Shown here piece after piece: positions 25,065 through 33,807 of a stretch of 64,000 bases of DNA. The notes below the pieces were generated by a model. That model ran no database searches, had not been told where the DNA came from, and saw only the letters and a list, made by a program, of their open reading frames with translations. Source of the DNA: Candidatus Blautia stercorigallinarum. GTDB lineage: Bacteria; Bacillota; Clostridia; Lachnospirales; Lachnospiraceae. The DNA lies in NCBI GenBank assembly GCA_019112785.1, contig DXIQ01000092.1, positions 20,534-84,533 of the forward strand, read 5' to 3'. Position 1 is the first letter of the stretch; each line of letters starts with the position of its first letter. The translations under genes were made by a program, and so were the position numbers.

Positions 25065-26065
25065 GATTTTGTATCTCCCTTATTTTCTCTGTATAACTTA
25101 TCTGAAAACCCTTCCCCTCTGAGGACTTTCTGAAATAATTTTGGAGGACTGGCAGTCACAGTCCTGCCGGAAAGGCCTTCCAGGGTTCCCTCCTCTTTTG
25201 GAAAACAAAGTTTCCAGGCATGGAGGAGCTGACTTTGTACGCCGTATTTTTCTTCATATCGGGCATTTACCTTTTTCTCCCCATATTTCCGGTCTCCTAT
25301 GACCGGATGGCCTATAGACGCCAGGTGGCTTCTGATCTGATGGGAACGGCCGGTTAATAGTTCTACCATCAACAGAGTATCTCCTCTTTTGGATATTTCC
25401 AGAGGTTTATATCTGGTCTCTATGGGAAGGCTTCCCGGCACTTCTCTTTCCCATATCCGGACCTGGTTTTTTCTCTCATCCTTTTTCAGGAATCCTCTGA
25501 TATAAGCCGGCTTTTCAATCCTGCCTCTGACCAGGGTCAGATAGTATTTCTCCATAGATCGTTCCCGGAAACAGGCGGACAGAGCCTGGAGACCCTTTAC
25601 TGTCTTTCCCGCCGCTACCAGTCCGCTGGTATTCCGGTCCAGCCGGTTGCAGATCCCCGGGCGGAAAGTATCTCCCCTTTCTTCTCCTTCTTTTTCCTGA
25701 AGGTAGCCTGCAATATATTCTACCAGAGAAACATCTTCCCTGGAAGCCTTCTGGGAAAGCATTCCCGCCGGCTTATTCACAAAAAGCACCTGATCGTCCT
25801 CGTAAGGGATATCCAGGATTCCATGAACTCCTTGTGCTTTTCGGGAGCCACGGAATTTTTCTATAGTTTCATCAGCCAGAAACAGCTTGATCTCGTCATT
25901 ATCCTTCAAGATCTCATTTCCCTGGGCTTTTTTCCCATTGAGGGTAATATTTTTTTTCCGCATCATCTTGTAGAGAAAACTTTTGGGAGCTTCCCGTAAG
26001 TATTTCCCCAGATACTTGTCCAGGCGCTGTCCGCTGTCCCCTGGTTTCACTGTAATCAGTTCCAT
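25061..26065 (-). CDS. RluA family pseudouridine synthase
   Basis: 334 residues. An N-terminal S4-like RNA-binding region (SGQRLDKYLGKYLREAP) is followed by the catalytic ICNRLDRNTSGLVAAGKT motif with the essential Asp, and by LLTGRSHQIRSHLASIGHPVIGD. Modifies rRNA or tRNA uridines; exact position not predictable. In the middle of the long operon. Confidence 0.92.
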   Translation of the reverse strand: MELITVKPGDSGQRLDKYLGKYLREAPKSFLYKMMRKKNITLNGKKAQGNEILKDNDEIKLFLADETIEKFRGSRKAQGVHGILDIPYEDDQVLFVNKPAGMLSQKASREDVSLVEYIAGYLQEKEGEERGDTFRPGICNRLDRNTSGLVAAGKTVKGLQALSACFRERSMEKYYLTLVRGRIEKPAYIRGFLKKDERKNQVRIWEREVPGSLPIETRYKPLEISKRGDTLLMVELLTGRSHQIRSHLASIGHPVIGDRKYGEKKVNARYEEKYGVQSQLLHAWKLCFPKEEGTLEGLSGRTVTASPPKLFQKVLRGEGFSDKLYRENKGDTKS

Positions 26066-26073
26066 AAATCCTC

Positions 26074-26694
26074 CTAGAGAGAAATAGCGTAAAGCACAGA
26101 CATGATCTTCTCATTTCTGGTCATATCAGGAGCCGCCGGATCCGGACGGTATTTGATATCCTTCTCCAGAGCCTCTCTGTGCTCCCACATAGATTCCAGA
26201 CGGGCTGTATAGTCCGGCAGCCTCCGGAAGATCTTCACCGTCACATAGAAGCCGTTCTGGCGGAGTATATCCTGGATATGTTTTTCTACAAATGCTGTGT
26301 CTGTCTTCTCTCTGCTTGTATATCCTACCACATTGTTGCCGCAGACTGCCAGAGAATCTACAAAAGACTGTTTCTCATAGGCAGAGATCACCAGCTCATA
26401 GCCGCAGGTAAGACCGTGCCGGTGTTTTTCAATCTCCTGATAGTCCTTCTCAGACATAGGCTTCTGCAGGAACATCATAATCATGTCCACCGCAAACTTA
26501 CAGGCCGGAAGGCAGGCCACTACAGCAACCACCGTAAAGACCGTATTCCTGGTCCGGTTGATATACAGTCCTGTAAAAAACACCAGAAGAGGGGCGATAA
26601 AAGCCAGGACTGTATAGAGGACTCTCTTTTTCTGCTGTGTCTTAATATATCCGAAATCCCCTTTCCGGATTTTTTTCTTTGTTGTCTTACTCAT
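26074..26694 (-). CDS. Conserved membrane protein of unknown function
   Basis: 206 residues with two N-terminal transmembrane helices (VLYTVLAFIAPLLVFFTGLYI and NTVFTVVAVVACLPACKFAVDM) and a cytosolic C-terminal domain of about 130 residues. No motif recognised. The start chosen shares ATGA with the stop of the SDR gene; the longer frame adds 19 residues inside that gene. Confidence 0.75.
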   Translation of the reverse strand: MSKTTKKKIRKGDFGYIKTQQKKRVLYTVLAFIAPLLVFFTGLYINRTRNTVFTVVAVVACLPACKFAVDMIMMFLQKPMSEKDYQEIEKHRHGLTCGYELVISAYEKQSFVDSLAVCGNNVVGYTSREKTDTAFVEKHIQDILRQNGFYVTVKIFRRLPDYTARLESMWEHREALEKDIKYRPDPAAPDMTRNEKIMSVLYAISL

Positions 26695-27464
26695 GAATCT
26701 GACTTTCCCTCCATAAATTTCAGTATCAGGCTGTGAGGAAGGATCTTGCATCCTGCCTCCAGGAGTTTTATAGAAATCCCCGGAACAGACAGTTCCTTTC
26801 CCTTTGCCCCATCCCTTAAAGCTTTTCTCACCACCCCTTTGGGGCTGGCGATAAAAGGCTTCTTATAACCGGGCATCCGGTCTTTTCCTCCCATTTTCTC
26901 CAGAAAAGGAGTATCTACCGGACCGGGGCAGACTGCTGTCACCTGGATCTTCTGATCCCTAAGCTCCCGGTTCAGGGCCCTGGAAAAACTGACCACATAG
27001 GCCTTTGATGCTGCGTATACTGCAAATCCCGGCTGAGGGACAAAGGCTGCGGCGCTGGCCAGCATAAAGATCCTTCCTCTCTCCCGGCAGTAAGGCAGAC
27101 AGAGGCTGGTGATCGCCGTAAGAGCGGTACAGTTCAGCTCCGTAGTAGAAACAGCCTCAAAAAGAGAGGTACAGGCAAATTTTTTCTGTACTCCCATGCC
27201 CGCGGCGTTTACCAGAAACAGGATCTCCGGCTTTTCTTCCGCCAACAGCTCTTTCAGCTTTTCCCGGTCCTTTTCCCTGGAAATATCCAGAGACAGAGGC
27301 CGAATAGAAACCTCCCCTACCTCTTCTTTTAACTTTTCCAGTTCTTCTGCCCTTCTGGCAATAGCCCAGATTTCTTCCAGCCAGGGATACTTTCCGGCAA
27401 TCTGCCGGACAAACTCCCTTCCCATACCGGAAGAAGCCCCTGTGACAACCGCCGTTTTCTTCAT
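26691..27464 (-). CDS. Short-chain dehydrogenase/reductase
   Basis: 257 residues, classical SDR. VVTGASSGMGREFV is the cofactor loop, VNAAGMG the structural motif, and YAASKAYV the catalytic Tyr-x3-Lys, with a Ser in ASAAAF. Substrate unknown; the C-terminus resembles the DltE/YqjQ-type oxidoreductases. Part of the operon from the alarmone synthetase to recU. Confidence 0.9.
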   Translation of the reverse strand: MKKTAVVTGASSGMGREFVRQIAGKYPWLEEIWAIARRAEELEKLKEEVGEVSIRPLSLDISREKDREKLKELLAEEKPEILFLVNAAGMGVQKKFACTSLFEAVSTTELNCTALTAITSLCLPYCRERGRIFMLASAAAFVPQPGFAVYAASKAYVVSFSRALNRELRDQKIQVTAVCPGPVDTPFLEKMGGKDRMPGYKKPFIASPKGVVRKALRDGAKGKELSVPGISIKLLEAGCKILPHSLILKFMEGKSDS

Positions 27465-27478
27465 ATCCTATCACAACC

Positions 27479-29404
27479 TTACTTTTTTGTTTTTTTTCGG
27501 TGTACATTCCGGATGGTTTTTTTCTTTCCCGGCTTTCCGGTCTTTTCTCTTCCTGAAAGGCCCTGCTCTCTCTTTCCCGGGATCTTTCCGCCCTTTTTCC
27601 CGGTTTTTTCTCCTTTTCGAGGTCGGAGCAGACATTTCCCGTCGAAACCGATAAGATCGGTCCTTCCGGCTTTTTCCAGGGCCTCCCAGACCAGCTCATA
27701 ATTCTCCGGTTTCCGGTACTGGAGAAGGGCTCTCTGCATAGCCTTTTCCCTGGGATCCTTCGGCACATAGACCTTCTGTCCCGTCCGGGGATCGATACCG
27801 GTATAGTACATACAGGTAGACATGGTAGAAGGCGTAGGATAAAAGTCCTGGACCTGTTCCGGCATAAAGCCCATATCCCTTACATACTCTGCCAGCTTTA
27901 CCGCTTCTTTCATGGTGCATCCCGGATGGGAAGACATCAGATACGGCACTGCATACTGCTTCATACCGTATTTTTCATTGATCTTATAAAATCTCTGTAT
28001 AAATTTTTCATAGACCTGATGTTCCGGTTTCCCCATATAATACAGGACCTGATCGGAAACATGTTCCGGCGCTACCCTGAGCTGTCCGCTGACATGATAG
28101 CGGATCAGTTCCTCTAAAAATTCCGGAGAAGGATCTTCATTTACATAGTCAAACCGTATTCCGGAACGGATAAACACCTTCTTTACCCCGGGCAGCTTTC
28201 GCAGCTTACGGAGCAGTTCCAGATAATCCTTATGATCTGCCTCCAGATTTTTGCAGGGCTTTGGAAACAGGCACTGCCGATTGGTACAGATTCCCTTTGT
28301 CATCTGCTTTTTACAGGAAGGATGGCGGAAATCTGCCGTAGGCCCTCCCACATCATGGATATACCCTTTAAAATCCGGTTCCTTTATAAAACTTTTTGCT
28401 TCCTCAAGTATGGACCCCTGACTTCTGGTCTGGACAATCCTTCCCTGGTGAAAAGCCAGGGCGCAGAAATTGCATCCTCCGAAGCAGCCCCGGTTGCTGG
28501 TAAGGCTGAAACGGATCTCCTCAATAGCCGGGATCTTTCCCTCCTTCTCATACATAGGATGATAAGTTCCCGCATAAGGCAGCCCATAAACCTCATCCAT
28601 TTCTTTCTGACTTAAAGGCATAGATGGAGGATTCTGTACAATATAGCCTTTTCCTCCATAACTTTCTATTAATATCTTTCCCGTAAAAGGATCTGTATTT
28701 TCATACTGTATCCGGAAACTCTCGGCATAAGCCTTTTTCTCCCCAGACACCTCTTCATAGGATGGCAGCCGGATCCCTTTTTTGGGAGGTTCTTTTGTCC
28801 GGTATACAGTTCCCGGGATATTGGTGATATGTTCCACGGGGATCCCCATATCCAGAGCCTGGGCGATCTTCAGGATACTCCTCTCTCCCATACCGTAGGA
28901 GATCAGATCTGCTCCCGAATCCAGCAGGACGGAATGTTTCATGGTATCCGCCCAGTAATCGTAATGGGCCAGCCTCCGCAGAGAAGCCTCGATCCCGCCC
29001 AGGATAATGGGGGTATCTTTATAGGTCTGCCGGATCAGATTACTGTAAACTGTCACAGCCCTGTCCGGTCTGAGACCCATTTTTCCTCCCGGAGAATAGG
29101 CGTCGGTTTTCCGGTGCTTTCTGGCCACTGTATAGTGGTTGACCATGGAATCCATATTTCCGGCAGACACCAGAAAAGCAAGCCTAGGTTCTCCGAAAAG
29201 GGCAATGCTCTCTTTTTTCTTCCAGTCCGGCTGGGAAATGATCCCTACAGAATATCCTCTGCTTTCTAATAATCTTGTAATGATAGCCGTTCCAAAGGAC
29301 GGATGATCCACATAGGCATCTCCGGAAATATATACAAAATCCGGCTGAAAGATCCCTCTTTCTTCCATTTCTTCCTTTGTCACCGGCAAAAAATTTCTAC
29401 TCAT
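27479..29404 (-). CDS. YgiQ family radical SAM protein
   Basis: 641 residues. The cluster motif is CX3CX2C at about C307, C311 and C314 (RGCFGGCNFCALAF), flanked by the usual YgiQ N-terminal (NFLPVTKEEM) and the PTPSTMSTCMYYTGID segment. The C-terminal ~40 residues are very rich in Lys, Arg and Gly, possibly an RNA-binding tail. The start was placed at the ATG with GGGAG upstream, overlapping the HAD stop (ATGA). Reaction unknown. Confidence 0.92.
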   Translation of the reverse strand: MSRNFLPVTKEEMEERGIFQPDFVYISGDAYVDHPSFGTAIITRLLESRGYSVGIISQPDWKKKESIALFGEPRLAFLVSAGNMDSMVNHYTVARKHRKTDAYSPGGKMGLRPDRAVTVYSNLIRQTYKDTPIILGGIEASLRRLAHYDYWADTMKHSVLLDSGADLISYGMGERSILKIAQALDMGIPVEHITNIPGTVYRTKEPPKKGIRLPSYEEVSGEKKAYAESFRIQYENTDPFTGKILIESYGGKGYIVQNPPSMPLSQKEMDEVYGLPYAGTYHPMYEKEGKIPAIEEIRFSLTSNRGCFGGCNFCALAFHQGRIVQTRSQGSILEEAKSFIKEPDFKGYIHDVGGPTADFRHPSCKKQMTKGICTNRQCLFPKPCKNLEADHKDYLELLRKLRKLPGVKKVFIRSGIRFDYVNEDPSPEFLEELIRYHVSGQLRVAPEHVSDQVLYYMGKPEHQVYEKFIQRFYKINEKYGMKQYAVPYLMSSHPGCTMKEAVKLAEYVRDMGFMPEQVQDFYPTPSTMSTCMYYTGIDPRTGQKVYVPKDPREKAMQRALLQYRKPENYELVWEALEKAGRTDLIGFDGKCLLRPRKGEKTGKKGGKIPGKREQGLSGREKTGKPGKKKTIRNVHRKKTKK

Positions 29405-30066
29405 AGACACTCCCTGAGAACTTCATAATAATCCTTGATGTACCAGTCTGCCAGTTTCCTTTTTTCTTTCTCCTGTTTTTTACTGAAGGCGTCCTCTACG
29501 GCGCAGACCTTCATGCCTGCCCTTTTCCCTGCCAGGATCCCCATAGGCACATCCTCAAACACCAGGCAGTCCTCCGGAGAAACCCTCAGGCCTCTGGCCG
29601 TCTCCAGATAAACATCCGGGGCCGGTTTCCCTGCAGGTACCTGGCAGCAGGTAGTGATACATCCGAAATACGCTTCTATATGATGGGCCTTCAGTACCTT
29701 TTGGATCAGTTCCCGGCTGTTGCTGGAACTGATCCCGATCTGAAGGTTTCTTTGTTTCAATTTCTCTAAAAATTCACCGGCCCCCGGTTTTAAAGGGACC
29801 TGATTGCAGTATTTATCCTCTGCCATCCGGATCCAGGTTTCTTTGATCTCCTCAATAGGATCCGCAAGATGAAACCGTTCCTTAAAAAAGCTGGCAGTCT
29901 CTGTAAATCCCATGCCTTCCAGCTGATCCTGAAAAGCCTGGATATCTTCCGGGATCGCCACCCCTTTTTGGGAAAGGAACTGGAAATCTATTTCTTTCCA
30001 CATCCACATAGAATCCACCAGCGTCCCGTCCAGATCAAATATCACTGCTTTTTTATTTTCCAGCAT
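29401..30066 (-). CDS. HAD family hydrolase (beta-phosphoglucomutase-like)
   Basis: 221 residues. Motif I is FDLDGTLVDSMW with both catalytic Asp; motif II Ser-Ser-Asn (GISSSNSRELI); motif III Lys (AGKPAPDVYLE); motif IV acids in FEDVPMGILAG. The alpha-helical cap suggests a sugar-phosphate phosphatase or phosphomutase. Overlaps the S4/pseudouridine synthase gene by 14 bp. Confidence 0.9.
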   Translation of the reverse strand: MLENKKAVIFDLDGTLVDSMWMWKEIDFQFLSQKGVAIPEDIQAFQDQLEGMGFTETASFFKERFHLADPIEEIKETWIRMAEDKYCNQVPLKPGAGEFLEKLKQRNLQIGISSSNSRELIQKVLKAHHIEAYFGCITTCCQVPAGKPAPDVYLETARGLRVSPEDCLVFEDVPMGILAGKRAGMKVCAVEDAFSKKQEKEKRKLADWYIKDYYEVLRECL

Positions 30067-30775
30067 GTTCTTTTAACCTCTTAATTTCTTCCTCAGTCAA
30101 TGTTCTGTATTCTCCCGGTGCCAGATTTTCATCCAGGTCCAGAGGACCCATAGAAAGCCGCTTTAAATACAGGACCTCATTGTCTACAGCCTGAAACATT
30201 CTCTTTATCTGATGAAACTTTCCCTCCCGGATAGTAAGACAAAGACTTATCCTCTCCGGAGATAACCGGGAGATCTTTGCCGGCAGGGTCTGCTTTTCTT
30301 CCCCTATATCTACTCCGTTCTCCAGCCTTTTTACATCTTCCGGAGACACCGGATTTTTTATTTTTACAAAATAGGTCTTGTCCACATGTTTTCTGGGAGA
30401 CAGGAGTTCATGGGCCAAAGCTCCGTCATTGGTGATCAGAAGGAGACCTTCTGTGTCTTTATCCAGCCTTCCCACAGGGAAAAGATCTTTTCTCTTTTTC
30501 TCCGTGATCAGATCTACCACTGTTTTGTCCCTTTTATCCTCTGTGGCGGACACCACCCCCGCCGGTTTATTCAGCATATAATACTCCAGTCTGGCATAGG
30601 AAACCTGCCGTCCCTTCACAGACACCAGATCTTTTCCGGTGTCGATCTTACACTCGGGATTTTTCACGGTCGTACCGTTTACCTGAACAGACCCTTTTTT
30701 TATCTCTTTCTTTACTTCGCTTCTGGTCCCCAGACTCATATCTGCCAGAAATTTGTCCAGTCTGATCATTCCCAT
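30053..30775 (-). CDS. RsuA family 16S/23S rRNA pseudouridine synthase
   Basis: 240 residues. An N-terminal S4 domain (RLDKFLADMSLGTRSEVKKE) precedes the catalytic VGRLDKDTEGLLLITNDG. REGKFHQIKRMFQA is the RsuA/RluB/E/F-specific motif. It cannot be assigned to RsuA or RluB more precisely. The start overlaps the upstream stop by one base (TAATG). Confidence 0.92.
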   Translation of the reverse strand: MGMIRLDKFLADMSLGTRSEVKKEIKKGSVQVNGTTVKNPECKIDTGKDLVSVKGRQVSYARLEYYMLNKPAGVVSATEDKRDKTVVDLITEKKRKDLFPVGRLDKDTEGLLLITNDGALAHELLSPRKHVDKTYFVKIKNPVSPEDVKRLENGVDIGEEKQTLPAKISRLSPERISLCLTIREGKFHQIKRMFQAVDNEVLYLKRLSMGPLDLDENLAPGEYRTLTEEEIKRLKEHAGK

Positions 30776-32169
30776 TACATCAGCCTCCAGCCCGGATAAT
30801 ATTTATTTTTCAGGATCCCTCCGTTTAATTTGCCCCATCCTAAGACAAAACCGTCCACACATACCAGCTGCCAGCCTTTCTTCCGGGCAGCAGGAAGATC
30901 AGAGGTATCAATAGTCTCTCCCTTTAAATACTTTAAAGTCCGGATATCTTTTGAGGAAAGATCTATGCAGGAGTCAAAGGTCTCCGGAGAAAGAGCCATG
31001 GCAAAAGCCTGGCTGGGCTCAAACCGGTTCTTTTTCACATCTCCCAGATAAAGTCCTGTACGGAGATATCGCAGTCTTGGCATCTTTCCTCCCTCTGGCA
31101 GAAAAAAGACTCTCTCTCCTTCCATCTTAAAGGTTCCCGCCGAAAAATCCACAGTCGCCATTTTCAGAAAATCCTGAACCGGAAGGGGCAGAGAAACACT
31201 CTTTTCCTTTACCGTTTTTTCTTCTGCCGGTTTTCCCTTTTTTCTCAGAAGAGCGGCAAAATGTCCTTCTCCTGAAATCTTATGAGGAAAAAGACGGATA
31301 CACTTTTCAAGTTGTCTATTGATCTCCTCTGTCTCGTCCTCTAAGGAAAATCCCTTGGAAAAATCTTTATAGGGCTCAGGCTCTATAGTCTCCATGTCCG
31401 GCCGTTCCTTTAAAAGAAAGGCGATCACCTCTTCGTTTTCTTTTTTAGAAAAAGTACAGGTGGAGTAAAGAAGCATTCCTCCCGGACGGAGCATATCCGC
31501 TCCCTGGAGGATCAGGTTTTTCTGGATACCGGCATAATAAGCCGGAGGCTTTTCTTCCCAGTAACGGGCCATCTGAGGCTCTTTGTGGAACATGCCTTCC
31601 CCGGAACAGGGAGCATCGATCAGTATCTTATGGAAATATTCCGGAAAACACCTTCTCAGCTTCTCCGGATCCTCACTGGTCACATAGTAATTGGGCAGAC
31701 CTGTCAGTTCCAGATTTTTCAGAAGGGCTTTTGCCCGGCTGTTGCTGATATCATTGGCTACCAGGAATCCCTTTCCCGCCAGCCGGCAGCCCAGCTCTGT
31801 AGCCTTTCCTCCAGGCGCCGCGCACAGATCCAGGACCCTCTCTCCCGGCTTTACAGGGAGGCGGCTAGCCGGGGTCATAGCGCTGGGCTCCTGTATATAA
31901 TAAAGGCCGGCATAATAATAGGGGTGCCGGGAAGGGCCAAAGCCCTTCTCCTCCCCCTCTTCCTTTTCCGTATAATATCCATTTTGGATCCAGGGAACAG
32001 GCTCACATCCGAAGGGATCCAAAGCCTCCCATTTTTCCTGTGTCAGTTTCTGTAAATTTATCCGCAGCCCCTGACGCACCGGACGTTCATAGGTAGCCAG
32101 ATAAGCCGGATACTCCTCTCCCAGAAGCTCTTTCATTTCCTCTATAAATGCTTTCGGTAATTCTATCAT
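30775..32169 (-). CDS. RsmF-type rRNA cytosine-C5 methyltransferase (NOL1/NOP2/Sun family)
   Basis: 464 residues. The SAM site is DLCAAPGGKATEL and the two catalytic cysteines are in DAPCSGEGMF and YSTCTFSKKENE. The extra C-terminal domain (about 290-464, with LRYLRTGLYLGDVKKNRF) is typical of RsmF and RsmB/F-like enzymes of Firmicutes. Probably makes m5C in 16S rRNA. Overlaps the alarmone synthetase (ATGA). Confidence 0.9.
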   Translation of the reverse strand: MIELPKAFIEEMKELLGEEYPAYLATYERPVRQGLRINLQKLTQEKWEALDPFGCEPVPWIQNGYYTEKEEGEEKGFGPSRHPYYYAGLYYIQEPSAMTPASRLPVKPGERVLDLCAAPGGKATELGCRLAGKGFLVANDISNSRAKALLKNLELTGLPNYYVTSEDPEKLRRCFPEYFHKILIDAPCSGEGMFHKEPQMARYWEEKPPAYYAGIQKNLILQGADMLRPGGMLLYSTCTFSKKENEEVIAFLLKERPDMETIEPEPYKDFSKGFSLEDETEEINRQLEKCIRLFPHKISGEGHFAALLRKKGKPAEEKTVKEKSVSLPLPVQDFLKMATVDFSAGTFKMEGERVFFLPEGGKMPRLRYLRTGLYLGDVKKNRFEPSQAFAMALSPETFDSCIDLSSKDIRTLKYLKGETIDTSDLPAARKKGWQLVCVDGFVLGWGKLNGGILKNKYYPGWRLM

Positions 32170-32999
32170 CTCTGCCAGTTTCCCTCAATCCCTTTAAAAT
32201 TCAGCGCCTGGGCCTGATATCCCTCGGCGATGATATCCAGTTCCCGGTGGAACCGCTCAAGCTGCTTAAGATCTTTTCTCTTATAGATCCGGTAAAACTC
32301 ATCCTGGATCTTTGCCACTTCCCGTTTATTGGAGTAGTGGTACAGATTTTCAATATTATTCAGGATATCTGCCACCAGATTAGACTGATGGAGCATAGAA
32401 TTCTGCGCGTCCATAACCTCGCTTCGTACAGAAGACATTTCCGTATCCAGCTGGATAATGGAATTGGCTGCGTTTGTCAGCCGTTCTGCCAGATGGGGCG
32501 GCATATTTCCCTTATACTTATACTGAAGGGAATGTTCAATAGTTGCCCAGAAATTCATAGCCAGAGTCCGGATCTGGATTTCTGCCCGGATCTCCTTTTT
32601 TCCTTCCAGAGTCTCGGTGGAATAGCCGATGATCATATGATAGCTCCGGTACCCGCTTTCTTTCATATGGGTTACGTAGTCCTTGATCTCCAGAACACGC
32701 ATATCGCTGCGGTTTCTTATAAGATCCGCCACCTTTTCAATATCTTCGTAAAACTGGCAGATGATCCTTACTCCTGCGATGTCTTCTACCTTTTCTTCCA
32801 GTTCCTCCCAGGATATGTTTTTTCTCTGCATTTTTTCCAAAATGCTGTTAATGGATTTTACCCTTCCCGTTACCTCTTCAATAGGGGAATACAGGTCTTT
32901 TTCCTGGTGCTCCTTTTTCAGATGATTAAACTTCATGACCAGTTCTTTCACCGCAAGTTCATAGGGGATCAGCAATTCACGCCATAAACGTATTTCCAT
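32166..32999 (-). CDS. relQ: Small (p)ppGpp synthetase (RelQ/YjbM-type)
   Basis: 277 residues, synthetase domain only. VEDIAGVRIICQFYEDI, GYRSYHMII and EIQIRTLAMNFWATIEHSLQYKYK are the RelA/SpoT catalytic motifs; no HD hydrolase, TGS or ACT domain. The C-terminal ~70 residues form an extra helical region longer than in B. subtilis RelQ (211 residues). Makes alarmones from GTP/GDP and ATP. First gene of the ribosome modification operon, giving a link between starvation signalling and translation. Confidence 0.88.
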   Translation of the reverse strand: MEIRLWRELLIPYELAVKELVMKFNHLKKEHQEKDLYSPIEEVTGRVKSINSILEKMQRKNISWEELEEKVEDIAGVRIICQFYEDIEKVADLIRNRSDMRVLEIKDYVTHMKESGYRSYHMIIGYSTETLEGKKEIRAEIQIRTLAMNFWATIEHSLQYKYKGNMPPHLAERLTNAANSIIQLDTEMSSVRSEVMDAQNSMLHQSNLVADILNNIENLYHYSNKREVAKIQDEFYRIYKRKDLKQLERFHRELDIIAEGYQAQALNFKGIEGNWQR

Positions 33000-33051
33000 A
33001 ACACATTACTCCTTAACTATATCACAAAAGTATAGCATATTTTTCCCGTTT

Positions 33052-33717
33052 TTAATAGGAAAAAATTTTCTGCTTTTCCTGTAAGAACTGCAGCACCGGA
33101 TATGGATTAAGGGCATACTCCGGATCTTCTTCCCTTTCCACATAGATTCCCAGATGAAGATGAGGCGGAAATTTCCCCGTAGTCCCCTCCGGTCCGTAGC
33201 CGCTGTCTCCTAAAAATCCCAGGAGTTCCCCGGCTTTAACCGGATCTCCCTCCTGAAAATCCCGGCCGTAAGAGGAAAGATGGGCATAGTAAAAATATCC
33301 TCCTCCGGGACTTCTCACACCGATCCTCCAGCCGCCCAGAGGCAGCCATCCGATCTGTTCCACCCATCCGTCTGTCATGCTGACCACAGGATAGTAATCC
33401 GTCAGTTCCCGGCTTCCAAAGATATCGCAGCCTTCATGGAGCCGTTCTCCGCCATAGCTTCTTTTGTCATGCCACCCGTCTTCAAAAGAAAACTTTTCTT
33501 CCCCTTCATAAGGAAAAGCCAGAGGAAAAAATTCCAGATCCTTCCAGAATCCTATGTAGAGAAGGGCATCTTCCCTGCTGATACCTGCCGCCTGAAAACT
33601 CTCTTCCGGAATTCCTGCCTCTCTCAGAACATCCAGAGAGGTTTTCGATCCCAATCCTGCCAGAAGACGGGCATCAACAAGCAAAAGCAGGCACAAAAGG
33701 AGCAGCCATTTCCGCAC
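33052..33717 (-). CDS. M23 family metallopeptidase (LytM-type)
   Basis: 221 residues. A hydrophobic N-terminal anchor or signal (KWLLLLCLLLLVDA) precedes a zinc endopeptidase domain. Ligands are in LHEGCDIFG (His...Asp) and HLHLGIYV (HxH). GVRSPGGGYFYYAHLS is the central strand. Probably cuts peptidoglycan cross-bridges or plays a sporulation role similar to SpoIIQ-like proteins. Start is a GTG behind GGAGG; a longer TTG start is less likely. Confidence 0.87.
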   Translation of the reverse strand: MRKWLLLLCLLLLVDARLLAGLGSKTSLDVLREAGIPEESFQAAGISREDALLYIGFWKDLEFFPLAFPYEGEEKFSFEDGWHDKRSYGGERLHEGCDIFGSRELTDYYPVVSMTDGWVEQIGWLPLGGWRIGVRSPGGGYFYYAHLSSYGRDFQEGDPVKAGELLGFLGDSGYGPEGTTGKFPPHLHLGIYVEREEDPEYALNPYPVLQFLQEKQKIFSY

Positions 33718-33807
33718 AAAAACACCTCCGTCCGCCAAGCTGATACCTGGTGAATGCAAGTTCTTACCAGTGTATCATTTTATGCGCGGACAGAGGTATT
33801 TATGACA

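Noticed and set aside
32148..32987. 279-codon plus-strand frame opposite the alarmone synthetase
   Set aside because: Complement of a well-supported gene, with no start signal and no recognised motif.
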